From assembly GCA_903820035.1 (NCBI GenBank), contig CAIJFT010000304.1:1-58370 (forward strand): a stretch of 58,370 nucleotides of DNA. Reading direction: 5' to 3'. The position numbers and the translations under genes are program-made. The stretch is from an uncultured Opitutia bacterium. Its GTDB lineage: Bacteria > Verrucomicrobiota > Verrucomicrobiia > Opitutales > Opitutaceae. Below are positions 43,117 through 51,588 of this stretch, piece by piece (the stretch's first letter is position 1; each line of letters begins with the position of its first letter). The notes beneath the pieces were generated by a model. That model worked only from the letters and a program-made list of their open reading frames with translations, was not told where the DNA came from and made no database searches.

Positions 43117-43165
43117 TTGACCCGCGTCAAAGCCGCCTGCCCCGCAGTGTGCGAAGATGACGCCG
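43117..43165 (+). promoter_or_regulatory. FNR/Dnr-type box and promoter of nirK
   Basis: TTGACCCGCGTCAA (43117-43130) is a perfect palindrome of the FNR/Dnr type. With the same 36-base step seen at the other two promoters, the -10 would be GAAGAT at 43153-43158 (a poor match) and the transcription start near 43165. This rules against the ATG at 43157 and favours 43190 as the nirK start. Confidence 0.75.
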
Positions 43166-43189
43166 GTCAAAAAACACTTCACACCTCTT

Positions 43190-44695
43190 ATGCAAAAATA
43201 CCCCGCCGTCCGTTCCCGCATTGTTGCGCTGGCCCTGCTCGTTTCCGGCGGAGCTGCCGGCGTCCTCGCCGCGGAAGGTCCCTTGCTCGCCAAGTCCAAC
43301 GGCCGCCCGCTCGCCGCCGATCTGCCCGTTGAGGTCGCTGTCCTGACCGAGGCGCCGAACGTCCCGCCGCCGATCACCCGCCGGCACGTGGCCAAGGTCA
43401 TTGTTAACCTGGAGGTCCGGGAAGTGGTGAAAAGGCTGGCGGACGGCGTGGAGTATACGTTCTGGACCTACGGCGGAAACGTGCCCGGGTCCTTCATCCG
43501 CGTGCGCGAGGGGGACTTCGTCGAGTTTCACCTGAACAACCACCCGACCTCGAAGGTTCCGCATAACATCGATCTGCATGCCGTGACGGGGCCGGGTGGC
43601 GGCGCCGCTTCATCGTTTACCGCGCCCGGTCATTCGTCGCGCTTTTCCTTCACCGCGCTGAACCCGGGACTCTATATCTACCACTGCGCAACCGCGCCGG
43701 TGCCGATGCACATCGCCAACGGCATGTACGGTATGATCCTCGTCGATCCCAAGGACGGTCTCCCGAAGGTCGACCGCGAGTTCTACGTCATGCAGGGTGA
43801 AGTCTACACGGGCGGCCGCCACGGCGAGCAGGGCCTGCAAAATTTCGATCCCATGAAGGCCGAGGACGAGCGGCCCCCGTATGTCGTCTTCAACGGCTCC
43901 GTCGGTTCGCTGGTCGGCGACAAGGCGCTCCAGGCGAAGGTGGGGGAGACGATCCGCATCTACTTCGGCGTGGGCGGACCGAACGTGACGTCGTCGTTTC
44001 ACATCATCGGCGAAATCTTCGACACGGTCTATGTCGAGGGCGGTACGGTCGCGCAACACCACGTGCAGACCACCATGGTGCCGGCGGGCGGATCCACCGC
44101 GGTCGAGTTCAAGGTGGACGTGCCCGGCACGTTTATCCTCGTCGACCACTCGCTGTCGCGGGCCTTCAACAAGGGCGCGCTTGGCATGCTGAAAGTCACC
44201 GGGCCCGACAGCCAGTTGATCTACTCCGGTAAAGAGGTCGACGAGGTCTACATCGGCCAAGCTTCGGATGCGGGCTTTGCGGCCAGCAAGCGCGAGTCGG
44301 AACTCATGCTGCAGAAGGAAAAGGCCATGGCGTCCAATCCGCAGATTGCGAGCATCACGAAGGAGATCCAAGTGGAGCGCGGCAAGAAGGTCTTCCTCAC
44401 CTCGTGTTTCGCCTGTCACATGGCCAACGGCGAAGGCCTCCCGGCGGTGTTTCCTCCGCTCGCTGGTTCGGATTTCCTGAAAGCCGACAAGGACCGGGCG
44501 ATCAAGATCGTCACCAAGGGGCTCAGCGGCCCGGTCACGGTGAACGGGAAATTATTTAACAATATGATGCCGCCGCAGGAGTTCTCCGACGATCAGGTCG
44601 CCGATGTCCTCACGTTCGTGATGAATACGTGGGGGAATGATTTCGGCACCGTGAACGTGAACGACGTGAAGCGGGTGCGGGCCCAGAACAAGTAA
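43190..44695 (+). CDS. nirK: copper nitrite reductase with fused cytochrome c
   Basis: A 501-aa periplasmic enzyme reducing nitrite to NO. A signal peptide ([19 protein letters not shown]) begins the protein when started at 43190. The two-cupredoxin core has the type 1 Cu ligands His125, Cys166, His174, Met179 ([22 protein letters not shown]) and the type 2 ligands His130, His165 and a His in SSFHIIGE. The catalytic Asp128 is also present. The C-terminal 110 residues form a class I cytochrome c with [11 protein letters not shown] and axial Met in NNMMPPQEF, a tethered electron donor known in several NirK subtypes. nirV follows 4 bases later. Confidence 0.95.
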   Translation: MQKYPAVRSRIVALALLVSGGAAGVLAAEGPLLAKSNGRPLAADLPVEVAVLTEAPNVPPPITRRHVAKVIVNLEVREVVKRLADGVEYTFWTYGGNVPGSFIRVREGDFVEFHLNNHPTSKVPHNIDLHAVTGPGGGAASSFTAPGHSSRFSFTALNPGLYIYHCATAPVPMHIANGMYGMILVDPKDGLPKVDREFYVMQGEVYTGGRHGEQGLQNFDPMKAEDERPPYVVFNGSVGSLVGDKALQAKVGETIRIYFGVGGPNVTSSFHIIGEIFDTVYVEGGTVAQHHVQTTMVPAGGSTAVEFKVDVPGTFILVDHSLSRAFNKGALGMLKVTGPDSQLIYSGKEVDEVYIGQASDAGFAASKRESELMLQKEKAMASNPQIASITKEIQVERGKKVFLTSCFACHMANGEGLPAVFPPLAGSDFLKADKDRAIKIVTKGLSGPVTVNGKLFNNMMPPQEFSDDQVADVLTFVMNTWGNDFGTVNVNDVKRVRAQNK

Positions 44696-44699
44696 TCCC

Positions 44700-45515
44700 A
44701 TGCGCCCGACCACCGCCACCGCCCTGGTCCGCTGCTGGCTCCGCGGGATCGGAGCGGCGGCCGGTTGCGCACTGGCGGCGGCGGGGTGGGCGGAAGACCG
44801 CGGCGGCGACGGCATGGTGTTGATCCCCGCCGGGGAGTACCGGCCGCTGATCCGCAGCAAGGACGAGCCGGAGCGGGTCGCGGTGGCCGCATTCCGGCTC
44901 GACGTCCGGCCGGTCACGAACGCCGAATTCCTCGCCTTTGTCCGCGCGCACCCGCAGTGGCGGCGTTCCCGGGTTAGCCGGTTGTTCGCCGACCCGGGCT
45001 ACCTCGGTGACTGGGCCGGAGAGCTGGAGCCCGGGCCGCGGGCGCCGGCGGATGCGCCGGTGGTGCGCGTATCCTGGTTCGCGGTACGGGCCTTTGCCCA
45101 AGCCGCGGGTAAGCGTCTGCCGACCACGGCGGAGTGGGAGCGCGCCGCGGCCGCCGGTTTTACGCAGGCGGACGGTGCCAGCGAACCCGGTTTCCAGTCG
45201 ACGGTCCTCGCGTGGCTCACCCGGCCGAACCCGGAGCCGTTGCCGGTCGCGGGGTCGGGGCGCGCCAACGCCTTCGGGGCCCGCGATCTGTTGTCGCTGG
45301 TCTGGGAGTGGGTCGACGACTTCAATACCTCGATGGTGACGGGTGAGTCCCGCGCCGACTCGGGGCTGGAGCGCACTCTGTTTTGTGGGGCGGGCGCCGC
45401 GGGCGCCCGTGACCCTTCCGACTTTCCCGCGTTTATTCGCGCCGGCTTTCGCAGCTCCGTACGCGCCAACTATACCGTGCCGAACCTCGGCTTCCGCTGC
45501 GCCCAAACGCCATGA
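44700..45515 (+). CDS. nirV: NirV-type formylglycine-generating-enzyme-family protein
   Basis: A 271-aa SUMF1/FGE-fold protein with an N-terminal signal-like helix (GIGAAAGCALAAAGWA). Family features are MVLIPAGEYRP, FRLDVRPVTNAEFLAFV, VVRVSWFAVRAFAQAAGKRLPT (split here), SLVWEWVDDF and the terminal NLGFRC. NirV proteins accompany nirK in many denitrifiers and are needed for, or linked to, NirK maturation. The classical FGE catalytic Cys pair is not evident, so sulfatase activation is doubtful even though a sulfatase lies at 52902-54350. It is overlapped by the next start. Confidence 0.88.
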   Translation: MRPTTATALVRCWLRGIGAAAGCALAAAGWAEDRGGDGMVLIPAGEYRPLIRSKDEPERVAVAAFRLDVRPVTNAEFLAFVRAHPQWRRSRVSRLFADPGYLGDWAGELEPGPRAPADAPVVRVSWFAVRAFAQAAGKRLPTTAEWERAAAAGFTQADGASEPGFQSTVLAWLTRPNPEPLPVAGSGRANAFGARDLLSLVWEWVDDFNTSMVTGESRADSGLERTLFCGAGAAGARDPSDFPAFIRAGFRSSVRANYTVPNLGFRCAQTP

Positions 45516-46189
45516 AAACCACCACCGGAATTTTGATCTTTTCATTCCTAGCGGCCGCATCCGCGCAGGCCGTCGCTCCGGCGACGCCACCCTGCTGCCC
45601 TGCGCCGGAGTCTAAACCCGCGTGCTGTGCCGGGCCCAAGCCGGCCACGGCTGCCACTGCCGCCGCGTGTTGCGAGGAGCTGAAATCCGCCACGCCGTTT
45701 ACGGGGCAGTCGCTCTATCTGCTTGATGCGAAGTGGACCGACGACGCGGGCCGGACGGTCACGCTCGGCTCGCTGCGCGGTCGTCCGGTGATCCTCGCCC
45801 TGTTTTTCGCCAGCTGCGAGTATGCCTGTCCGGTACTCGTGAGCGACATTCAACGCCTGCGGAAAACGTTGCCCGAGTCCCTTCGCAGCCAGGTGCAGGT
45901 GGTGCTCGTCAGCTTCGACGTGGCGCGCGATACCCCGGCTGCGCTGGCGGCCTTTCGGGCGCGTCAGGGGCTCGACGCCGGGTGGACCCTGCTCCGGGGG
46001 GAGGCTGTTCCGGTCCAGGACCTCGCGATGCTGCTCGGGGTTAAATACAAGCAGGACGCCCGCGGGCAATTCTCCCACTCCAACGTCTTCACCGTCCTTA
46101 ACGCCGAGGGCGAGATCGCGCACCAGCATGCGGGGTTGATGGGCGATGTCTCCGAGGCCGCCAAGGTGGTCGCCGCGGTCATAAAGTAA
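45512..46189 (+). CDS. SCO-family copper protein with Cys-rich leader
   Basis: A 225-aa exported protein (signal MKTTTGILIFSFLAAASAQA). After cleavage it has three Cys-Cys pairs (PCCP, ACCA, ACCE) in residues 27-55, then a SCO/thioredoxin fold with FFASCEYACPVLVSD (C-x3-C) and His in FSHSNVFTVL. It probably supplies copper to NirK in the periplasm. The Cys-Cys pairs are additional potential copper or thiol sites not usual for SCO. The start overlaps nirV by 4 bases. Confidence 0.88.
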   Translation: MKTTTGILIFSFLAAASAQAVAPATPPCCPAPESKPACCAGPKPATAATAAACCEELKSATPFTGQSLYLLDAKWTDDAGRTVTLGSLRGRPVILALFFASCEYACPVLVSDIQRLRKTLPESLRSQVQVVLVSFDVARDTPAALAAFRARQGLDAGWTLLRGEAVPVQDLAMLLGVKYKQDARGQFSHSNVFTVLNAEGEIAHQHAGLMGDVSEAAKVVAAVIK

Positions 46190-46280
46190 CTCGGCGGCGC
46201 GAGGAATCGCACCACGGTGGTCCGTGGTGCCGACGCCTCCGCCGCGGGTGCTGCTCCCATTCCTTATTCACGCCCAAACC

Positions 46281-47477
46281 ATGAAACGTTTCACCTCTCT
46301 GCTCCTCGGGGTTTGTCTTTCCTCCGCCGCGGCGGATGTCTCGTCGCTCGCCGACGCCTTCGACCAAGGCAAGGTCTCGCTCAACGTCCGCCTGCGTTAC
46401 GAAGGCGTCGCCCAGACGAGCTTGCTCGATGCAAATGCCCACACGTTACGGACGCGGCTCGGCTTCACTACCGCCCCGCTGCACGGTTGGAAGGGAATGC
46501 TCGAGGCGGAGAATGTGGCCGCGTATGACGGCGACAGTTATAGCCAGGCCGGGCTGAATCCGGCCGCGGCGCGCCGTGCGGTGGTCGGCGACCCCGAGAC
46601 CTCCGAGATTAACCAAGTGTACGTCGCCTATGCGACCGGCGCGACGAACGTGACGATCGGACGGCAGCGGCTGGTGTTGGATAACGCCCGCTTTATCGGC
46701 GATGTCGGTTGGCGGCAGAATCAACAGACCTTCGATGCCGCGGTGGTGCAGGACAAATCCCTGTCGAAGACGACGTTGACCTATGGATTCCTGCAGCAGG
46801 TAAACCGGGTCTTCAGCGAGCGGCATGCGCAGGGCAAGTGGCAGTCTGATTCGCATGTCTTCAACGCCTCGTACGCGGGGCTCCCCGCCGGGATCCTCAC
46901 CGGCTACGCCTATCTGCTCGATTTCCATAATGCCGCGGCCACTTCCTGCGCGTCGTATGGGCTGAGTTTTACCGGGGCCACGCCGTTGGACCGGGACACC
47001 ACGTTGCTCTATCGAATTGAAGCGGCGCGCCAGAGTGATTACGGCTCCAGCCCGCTCAGCTACCGCACAAGCTATGGAATCGCGGAGGCCGGAGTCGGTG
47101 TTGCTCCCGGCACCTTGTCGTTGGGTCACGAAGTGCTCGGCAGTGACCACAACGTCGGATTTAAGACACCCCTGGCGACGTTGCACGCGCTCAACGGCTG
47201 GGCGGATCTGTTTCTCGCCACCCCCGCGGCCGGCCTGCGCGATTCATACTTGAAGGCGACGGCCAATCTGCCGGCGGCCTGCGGACTGACCGTCTTCTAT
47301 CATCGGTTTGCCTACGCGCGGGGCGGGGAGCAGGTCGGCACCGAATGGGATTCCCAGCTGACGCGGAAGTTTGGCAAATGGATATCGGCAACCGCCAAGT
47401 GGGCGGACTATCGTCGTGATGTGGTGGCTTTCCCCAACGTCCGCAAGGTGTGGCTGATGGTTGATTACGCCTACTGA
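46281..47477 (+). CDS. outer-membrane beta-barrel porin (alginate-export-like)
   Basis: A 398-aa protein with a signal peptide (MKRFTSLLLGVCLSSAAA) and alternating hydrophobic strands throughout. It carries the family segment VTIGRQRLVLDNARFIGDVG and WRQNQQTFDAA, and ends in an aromatic residue (MVDYAY), as needed for BamA insertion. Porins of this family occur beside denitrification genes and may pass nitrite or small anions. The start at 46281 is chosen for the signal peptide; it is 91 bases after the SCO gene. Confidence 0.85.
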   Translation: MKRFTSLLLGVCLSSAAADVSSLADAFDQGKVSLNVRLRYEGVAQTSLLDANAHTLRTRLGFTTAPLHGWKGMLEAENVAAYDGDSYSQAGLNPAAARRAVVGDPETSEINQVYVAYATGATNVTIGRQRLVLDNARFIGDVGWRQNQQTFDAAVVQDKSLSKTTLTYGFLQQVNRVFSERHAQGKWQSDSHVFNASYAGLPAGILTGYAYLLDFHNAAATSCASYGLSFTGATPLDRDTTLLYRIEAARQSDYGSSPLSYRTSYGIAEAGVGVAPGTLSLGHEVLGSDHNVGFKTPLATLHALNGWADLFLATPAAGLRDSYLKATANLPAACGLTVFYHRFAYARGGEQVGTEWDSQLTRKFGKWISATAKWADYRRDVVAFPNVRKVWLMVDYAY

Positions 47478-47487
47478 CCCGCCTGCG

Positions 47488-47721
47488 ATGATTCCGACCA
47501 AGTTCAAAATCTTTGACGTGCGTCCCTACCTGGCGCGGGGAGAGGAGCCTTTCGGCGTGATCCGCGCGCGGGTGGATATGCTGCTGCCCGGACACGGTCT
47601 GACGGTGATTGCCCCTTTTCTTCCCGCGCCGCTGATCGAGGTGCTGAAGAGTGAGGGTTTCGCTTCTTCGATGGAACGCCGGACTGACGGCGGGTGGGCG
47701 GTAAATTTTTGGCGGGATTGA
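47488..47721 (+). CDS. DUF2249-domain protein
   Basis: A 77-aa single-domain protein matching DUF2249 (FDVRPYLARGEEPFGVIRAR, LLPGHGLTVIAPFLPAPLIE, GGWAVNFWR). DUF2249 proteins recur in denitrification and NO-detoxification clusters, often next to Crp/Fnr regulators as here. A role in handling Fe-S or haem redox partners has been guessed, but the function is unknown. It begins 10 bases after the porin stop. Confidence 0.85.
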   Translation: MIPTKFKIFDVRPYLARGEEPFGVIRARVDMLLPGHGLTVIAPFLPAPLIEVLKSEGFASSMERRTDGGWAVNFWRD

Positions 47722-47778
47722 CCTTGTCTCCCGCATGGCGCGGACTGCGGCCCTTGTGCCTTCCGCCGCCACCCCGCG

Positions 47779-48498
47779 ATGCCATTGTTATCCCGTGCTG
47801 CTGAACTGAAGCTGACCGGACTCGTCGGCACCCTGCGCTGCTGCCAGCTCTTTGGCGGGCTTCCGCTGGAGGACTTGCAGATCATCGCCGGTTTCTCGCA
47901 GGCGTTGAAACTGGCGAAGGGCGAGTATCTTTTTCACGAGGCCGAGCCTTCCCGCGGCTGCTACCTCGTGCAGAGCGGTGCGATCAACGTTCACCGGGTG
48001 AATGCGTCGGGCAAGGAGCAGGTGATCCATGTGTTTCGGGGTGGGGAATCCCTGGCGGAGGCGTCGCTGGCCTCGACGACGGGTTATCCTGCCAATGCGC
48101 GGGCGGTCGAGCCCAGCACGGTGCTACTTATTCCGAAGGGGCCGATCCTCGAACTCATCGGCCGCCGGCCGGATCTGGCGCTCCGGATGCTCGGCTCGAT
48201 GAGCCAGCATCTGCGGGTGGTCGTCGGCATGTTGGATGATCTCACGCTGAAGGATGTGGAAACGCGGTTGCTGAACTGGCTGATCAAGCACGGTCGTAAC
48301 GCCCCGCATGGCGTGATCCGGCTCGCCGGCACCAAGCGCGTGCTCGCGGCCGAGTTGGGTACGAGCAGCGAAACCTTGTCGCGGACGTTTGCCCGCCTGA
48401 AGGGGGAACGGTTGCTTGAGGTGACGGGCAATACGCTGCGGATCTTGAACGAGTCCGCCCTGCAGGCCCGATTCGGTCAGTTGTTGGGCGAAGCCTGA
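47779..48498 (+). CDS. Crp/Fnr-family regulator, Dnr/NnrR type
   Basis: A 239-aa regulator with a cyclic-nucleotide-type beta barrel (residues about 25-130), a dimer helix and a C-terminal winged helix. The recognition helix SSETLSRTF contains E-x-x-S-R (Glu198, Ser201, Arg202), the combination that reads TTGAT-N4-ATCAA in FNR. The four-cysteine Fe-S sensor motif of FNR is absent, so this is more like the NO-sensing (haem) Dnr/NnrR group. It is the probable activator of the three boxes at 29589, 32057 and 43117, and is 57 bases downstream of the DUF2249 gene. Confidence 0.88.
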   Translation: MPLLSRAAELKLTGLVGTLRCCQLFGGLPLEDLQIIAGFSQALKLAKGEYLFHEAEPSRGCYLVQSGAINVHRVNASGKEQVIHVFRGGESLAEASLASTTGYPANARAVEPSTVLLIPKGPILELIGRRPDLALRMLGSMSQHLRVVVGMLDDLTLKDVETRLLNWLIKHGRNAPHGVIRLAGTKRVLAAELGTSSETLSRTFARLKGERLLEVTGNTLRILNESALQARFGQLLGEA

Positions 48499-48592
48499 CC
48501 AGAGCTTAGGCCGTTGATAGCTGAGGATTGATCGACCCATCCCAGGCGGAGACTCCGGCTACGTGGGCTGTTCAGCAAAATAGCACGTTACG

Positions 48593-48618
48593 AAAAAGCC
48601 CGACGGGGAAGCGGGCTT
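48593..48618 (-). terminator. intrinsic terminator for the Cys-rich hypothetical gene
   Basis: On the minus strand AAGCCCG pairs with CGGGCTT over a 9-base loop and is followed by a T-run (TTTTT including stem end). It lies 44 bases downstream of the minus-strand gene ending at 48662. On the plus strand the stem is not followed by T residues, so it would mainly serve the minus direction. Confidence 0.7.
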
Positions 48619-48661
48619 CACCCCGTAGCGCTGGCGTTCGCCTTCGGTTTTGTCGCGGGCT

Positions 48662-49168
48662 TCAGGGCAAACGGTCGACGTGGTCGTCGCCGGCCTCGGT
48701 TACGCTGCCCTGCATGACGGTGGCGTGGCCGTCGCCCTTTTCACGAAACTGGCAGACGCCGCAGAAGGCCTCGATCTCGCGCCGGGAGATTTGCTGCAGC
48801 ACCATATTCAATTCGCGGAACGAGGCGTCGCGTTCCAACGGATCAAGATTGGCGGTCGCGGCTTGGGCCAGGATCAGCGCTTCGTGCAGCGATTGCTCGC
48901 AGGCGGCGAAGTAGGCGAGGAGAGGGTTGCGCCCGCACGGGCACTGCGGCTGCTCTTCGGGGTTCAGGCGGTTGTGGCCGGCGCGGTGGCGGGCCAGCGG
49001 ATTGGCCAAGGCGGTAAAAATCTCATCGAGCGTCCAGTCAATGAGGTGAACCAAGGCATCGGGGTGTCCCAACGGCGAACCGACCGGCTCAACGCGCAGC
49101 AGGGCTTCCCAATGCGCGCGGACTTGCGGGCGCTGGGCGCGCAACGCGCTGACCAGAAGTTCTTGCAT
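48662..49168 (-). CDS. Cys-rich hypothetical protein
   Basis: A 168-aa mostly helical protein, not assigned to a family. Five cysteines occur as CPCGRNP, FAACEQS and FCGVC, and a His-rich stretch (RHRAGHNRL) precedes them, so metal binding is possible. The first half (MQELLVSALRAQRPQV, WEALLRVEPVGSPLGHPDAL) resembles small helical sensor or RsbRD-like domains only in general character. It has its own terminator and lies 219 bases downstream of the NarL-type regulator gene. Confidence 0.62.
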   Translation of the reverse strand: MQELLVSALRAQRPQVRAHWEALLRVEPVGSPLGHPDALVHLIDWTLDEIFTALANPLARHRAGHNRLNPEEQPQCPCGRNPLLAYFAACEQSLHEALILAQAATANLDPLERDASFRELNMVLQQISRREIEAFCGVCQFREKGDGHATVMQGSVTEAGDDHVDRLP

Positions 49169-49387
49169 GGTGCTAATTATGCCTAGAACCCGCTCTGCTG
49201 CCTATGCACGTGTTGGCCAACGCTGCGCAACCTTTGCGGAAAAGCGTTTGCGGGCCCGTGGTCCCGCGGGGTTTCGCCCAGCGCCTTGGGCTAGCGCCGG
49301 AGCGTCGCTCGGCGTGAAAGCGCGGGGCGGCACTGTGGCGATAGGGGGGGCCGTGCTCACGCGCCGGGCCACGCGGGCAGAGGTCGC

Positions 49388-50083
49388 TTATCCCTGCTGC
49401 TGCGTCTCGACCCACCGGACGGCGTGCCGGATCAGCGCGGTCACGTCGCCCAGCTCAAGCTTCGCCTTGATATTGCTCCGGTGCACGTCGACCGTCTTCG
49501 GGCTGAGGTGCAGTTGCTCCGCGATGTCGCGCGTGCTCTTGCCGTGGCCGATGAGCTGAAAAACCTCGAACTCCCGGTCCGTGAGTTTCTCGATCGGCGA
49601 CTTCGAACCGCGCGGTCGCACCGTCGAAATGCCTTCCAGGATCCGCGCCGACATCCGCGGACTCACGTACACTTCGCCGCGGAGGACCTGCCGGATCGCC
49701 GTCAGCAGATTTTCGCCGCCGGCCTCCTTCATAATGTAACCGCGCGCTCCGGCCCGCAGCGCCCGCTCCGCATACACGACCTCGTCGTGCATTGAGATCA
49801 CGAGGATCGTGAGTTCCGGCGACATCGCCCGGAGGTCCTTGATGAATTCAAGTCCGCTGCGGCCGGGCATCGTGAGATCGGTGAGGACCAGGTCCGGGCG
49901 GCTTTTGCGGAGTTCTTGCAACGCCTCGGCGGGGTTGCCCGCCTCGCCGCAGACCCGCAGGTCCGCTTGGCGTTCGATGAGCTGCGCCAAGCCGGCGCGC
50001 ATGAAGGGATGATCGTCGACCACCAGAATGCCGCGTTTGGCCGGAAGGGCAGGGGCGGGGGCGCTGCTCGGGCTGATCTTCAT
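49388..50083 (-). CDS. NarL/FixJ-type response regulator
   Basis: A 231-aa two-domain regulator. The receiver has GILVVDDHPFMRAGL, the phospho-acceptor Asp in LVLTDLTMPGRSG and Lys in YIMKEAGG. The LuxR-type helix-turn-helix contains LTDREFEVFQLIGHGKSTRD and HLSPKTVDVHRSNIKAKL. The start at 50083 overlaps the stop of the upstream receiver-kinase gene (ATGA). An upstream in-frame ATG (50104) exists. The HisKA_3 kinase next door is the natural partner class for NarL-type regulators. Confidence 0.92.
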   Translation of the reverse strand: MKISPSSAPAPALPAKRGILVVDDHPFMRAGLAQLIERQADLRVCGEAGNPAEALQELRKSRPDLVLTDLTMPGRSGLEFIKDLRAMSPELTILVISMHDEVVYAERALRAGARGYIMKEAGGENLLTAIRQVLRGEVYVSPRMSARILEGISTVRPRGSKSPIEKLTDREFEVFQLIGHGKSTRDIAEQLHLSPKTVDVHRSNIKAKLELGDVTALIRHAVRWVETQQQG

Positions 50084-51150
50084 GGTTTCAGGGGCAGGCG
50101 GCACGTGATCGCGACGCCCTCACCCCGTTTCGAATCGATCGTCAGGCGGGCGCCGATGACGCTGGCCCGGTGCTGCATTACACCCAGGCCGAGCCCGGCC
50201 TTTTTCACCGGGTTTTTGGGCAGACCGGCCCCGTCGTCGCTGATCTCCAGCCGAAGCTCGGTGTCCGAGGTGGCGAGTCGTACCGTTACGGTTTTGGCCC
50301 GCGAGTGTTTGACCGCGTTGTTCACCGCCTCCTGCACAATGCGGTAGAGGTGGCCGGCAACGAAGGTATCCGCGACTGCGACCGGCTCCTTGCATTCGAA
50401 TTTGCAGTGCACCCGGCCAAGGGTGTTCACGCGGTCGACCAGTTCCGTGAGTCCGATTTGAAGCGCTTCGTGGTCGCTGCCCACGGGTACGAGGCCGCGC
50501 GCGAGGAACCGGGTCTGCGTGATCGCCTCGCGCAACATTTGGCCCATCAGGTCGAGCTGCTTCGCGAACTGCGGGTGACCGGCCGCGTCGCCCTTCAGAC
50601 TGGCGCAAAGAAATTCCAACGCCGTCAGCTGCTGGCCGAGGCCATCGTGGAGGTCGGCGCCGATGCTGTGCCGCTCGCGTTCCCCAACCTCGAGGATTTC
50701 CCGCTCCAGTCGCTTGTGTTCGGTCTGGGCTGCGACCAAAGCCCGGCCCTGGCCGACCGCCGCGAGCGCGCGGCGCACGATGGTTGGCAGCAGGTCGAGG
50801 AGGGCGGAGTCCTTCATCACATAGTCGAGCGCGCCCTGCTTCATGATCTGGACCGCGACCTTCTCGTCGCCCTGGCCGGTTACGACCACGAAGGGCACAG
50901 GCGCTCGGTCCTGTTGCAGACCTTCCACCAACCCCGGGCCGCTGCCGTCGCGCAGCTTCAGGTCGAGGATCATCAAGTCCGGCGTCTGGCGGCCAAGCCA
51001 CGCGCGGGCGGCCTTCGCCGATTCGGCCGTGGCCACTTCGAAATTTTCCGCCCGCAGCGTTTCCGCCATCAGCACGAGCATGCCTTCGTCGTCGTCGACG
51101 ACGAGCAGGCGCGGGGCGGGGGACTCGGCGGCCACGCGGGGAGACGTCAC
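50080..51150 (-). CDS. receiver-HisKA_3 hybrid histidine kinase
   Basis: A 356-aa cytoplasmic protein with an N-terminal receiver (LLVVDDDEGMLVLMAETL, Asp in LMILDLKLRDGSG, Lys in YVMKDS) followed by a NarX-type kinase. Its H-box is ERERHSIGADLHDGLGQQL and the ATPase has VQEAVNNAVKHS and DDGAGLP. No membrane segment or input domain is present, so it takes its signal by phosphorylation of its receiver. The GTG start at 51150 overlaps the upstream stop (GTGA). It should phosphorylate the NarL-type regulator encoded next. Confidence 0.88.
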   Translation of the reverse strand: MTSPRVAAESPAPRLLVVDDDEGMLVLMAETLRAENFEVATAESAKAARAWLGRQTPDLMILDLKLRDGSGPGLVEGLQQDRAPVPFVVVTGQGDEKVAVQIMKQGALDYVMKDSALLDLLPTIVRRALAAVGQGRALVAAQTEHKRLEREILEVGERERHSIGADLHDGLGQQLTALEFLCASLKGDAAGHPQFAKQLDLMGQMLREAITQTRFLARGLVPVGSDHEALQIGLTELVDRVNTLGRVHCKFECKEPVAVADTFVAGHLYRIVQEAVNNAVKHSRAKTVTVRLATSDTELRLEISDDGAGLPKNPVKKAGLGLGVMQHRASVIGARLTIDSKRGEGVAITCRLPLKP

Positions 51151-51584
51151 CGCGCGCTCACCGCTGGCACCAGCAGCAACGGCACAAACAGCCCGAGCCG
51201 GCGGATCGCCTCGGCGAAGCGGTCGTAGTCGACGGGCTTCTGAATATAGACATTGCAGCCCAGTTCGTAGCACCGCTCGACTTCGCGCGAGTCGTCGGTG
51301 GTCGTCAGCATGATGACCGGGAGCCGTCCCAGCTCGGCGTCGGACTTCAGCCGCCGCAACACTTCGATGCCGTCCACCTTGGGCATTCGGATATCAAGGA
51401 GAATCAGGAAAGATTGGGACCCGCGGAGCGGTTCCTGCGCGAAGAAGTCCAGGATGGCCTGGCCGTCGCGAAAATGCCGGATGGTGTTGGGCAGCCCGGC
51501 CGCCTCAAGGTTTTCACGGATCAGGATGGCGTGGCCTTCGTCGTCGTCGACGATGAGAATGGTGGGGGGGATGGCGTTGGTCAT
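51147..51584 (-). CDS. single-domain response regulator (Rcp1-like)
   Basis: A 145-aa stand-alone receiver with TILIVDDDEGHAILIRENL, Asp in LILLDIRMPKVDG, Thr in VIMLTTTDD and Lys in VYIQKPVDYDRF. The spacing and the IRENLEAAG region resemble receivers paired with PAS or phytochrome kinases (Rcp1 group). It lies 4 bases after the PAS kinase gene and overlaps the hybrid kinase start, so it is placed to shuttle phosphate between them. Confidence 0.9.
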   Translation of the reverse strand: MTNAIPPTILIVDDDEGHAILIRENLEAAGLPNTIRHFRDGQAILDFFAQEPLRGSQSFLILLDIRMPKVDGIEVLRRLKSDAELGRLPVIMLTTTDDSREVERCYELGCNVYIQKPVDYDRFAEAIRRLGLFVPLLLVPAVSAR

Positions 51585-51588
51585 GGCG

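Noticed and set aside
43157-43189. ATG at 43157 as the nirK start
   Set aside because: It overlaps the proposed -10 and precedes the predicted transcription start; the ATG at 43190 begins a standard signal peptide.
44700-45515. Formylglycine-generating enzyme serving the sulfatase at 52902
   Set aside because: The gene is coupled to nirK and matches the NirV pattern; the catalytic Cys pair of true FGE is not apparent.
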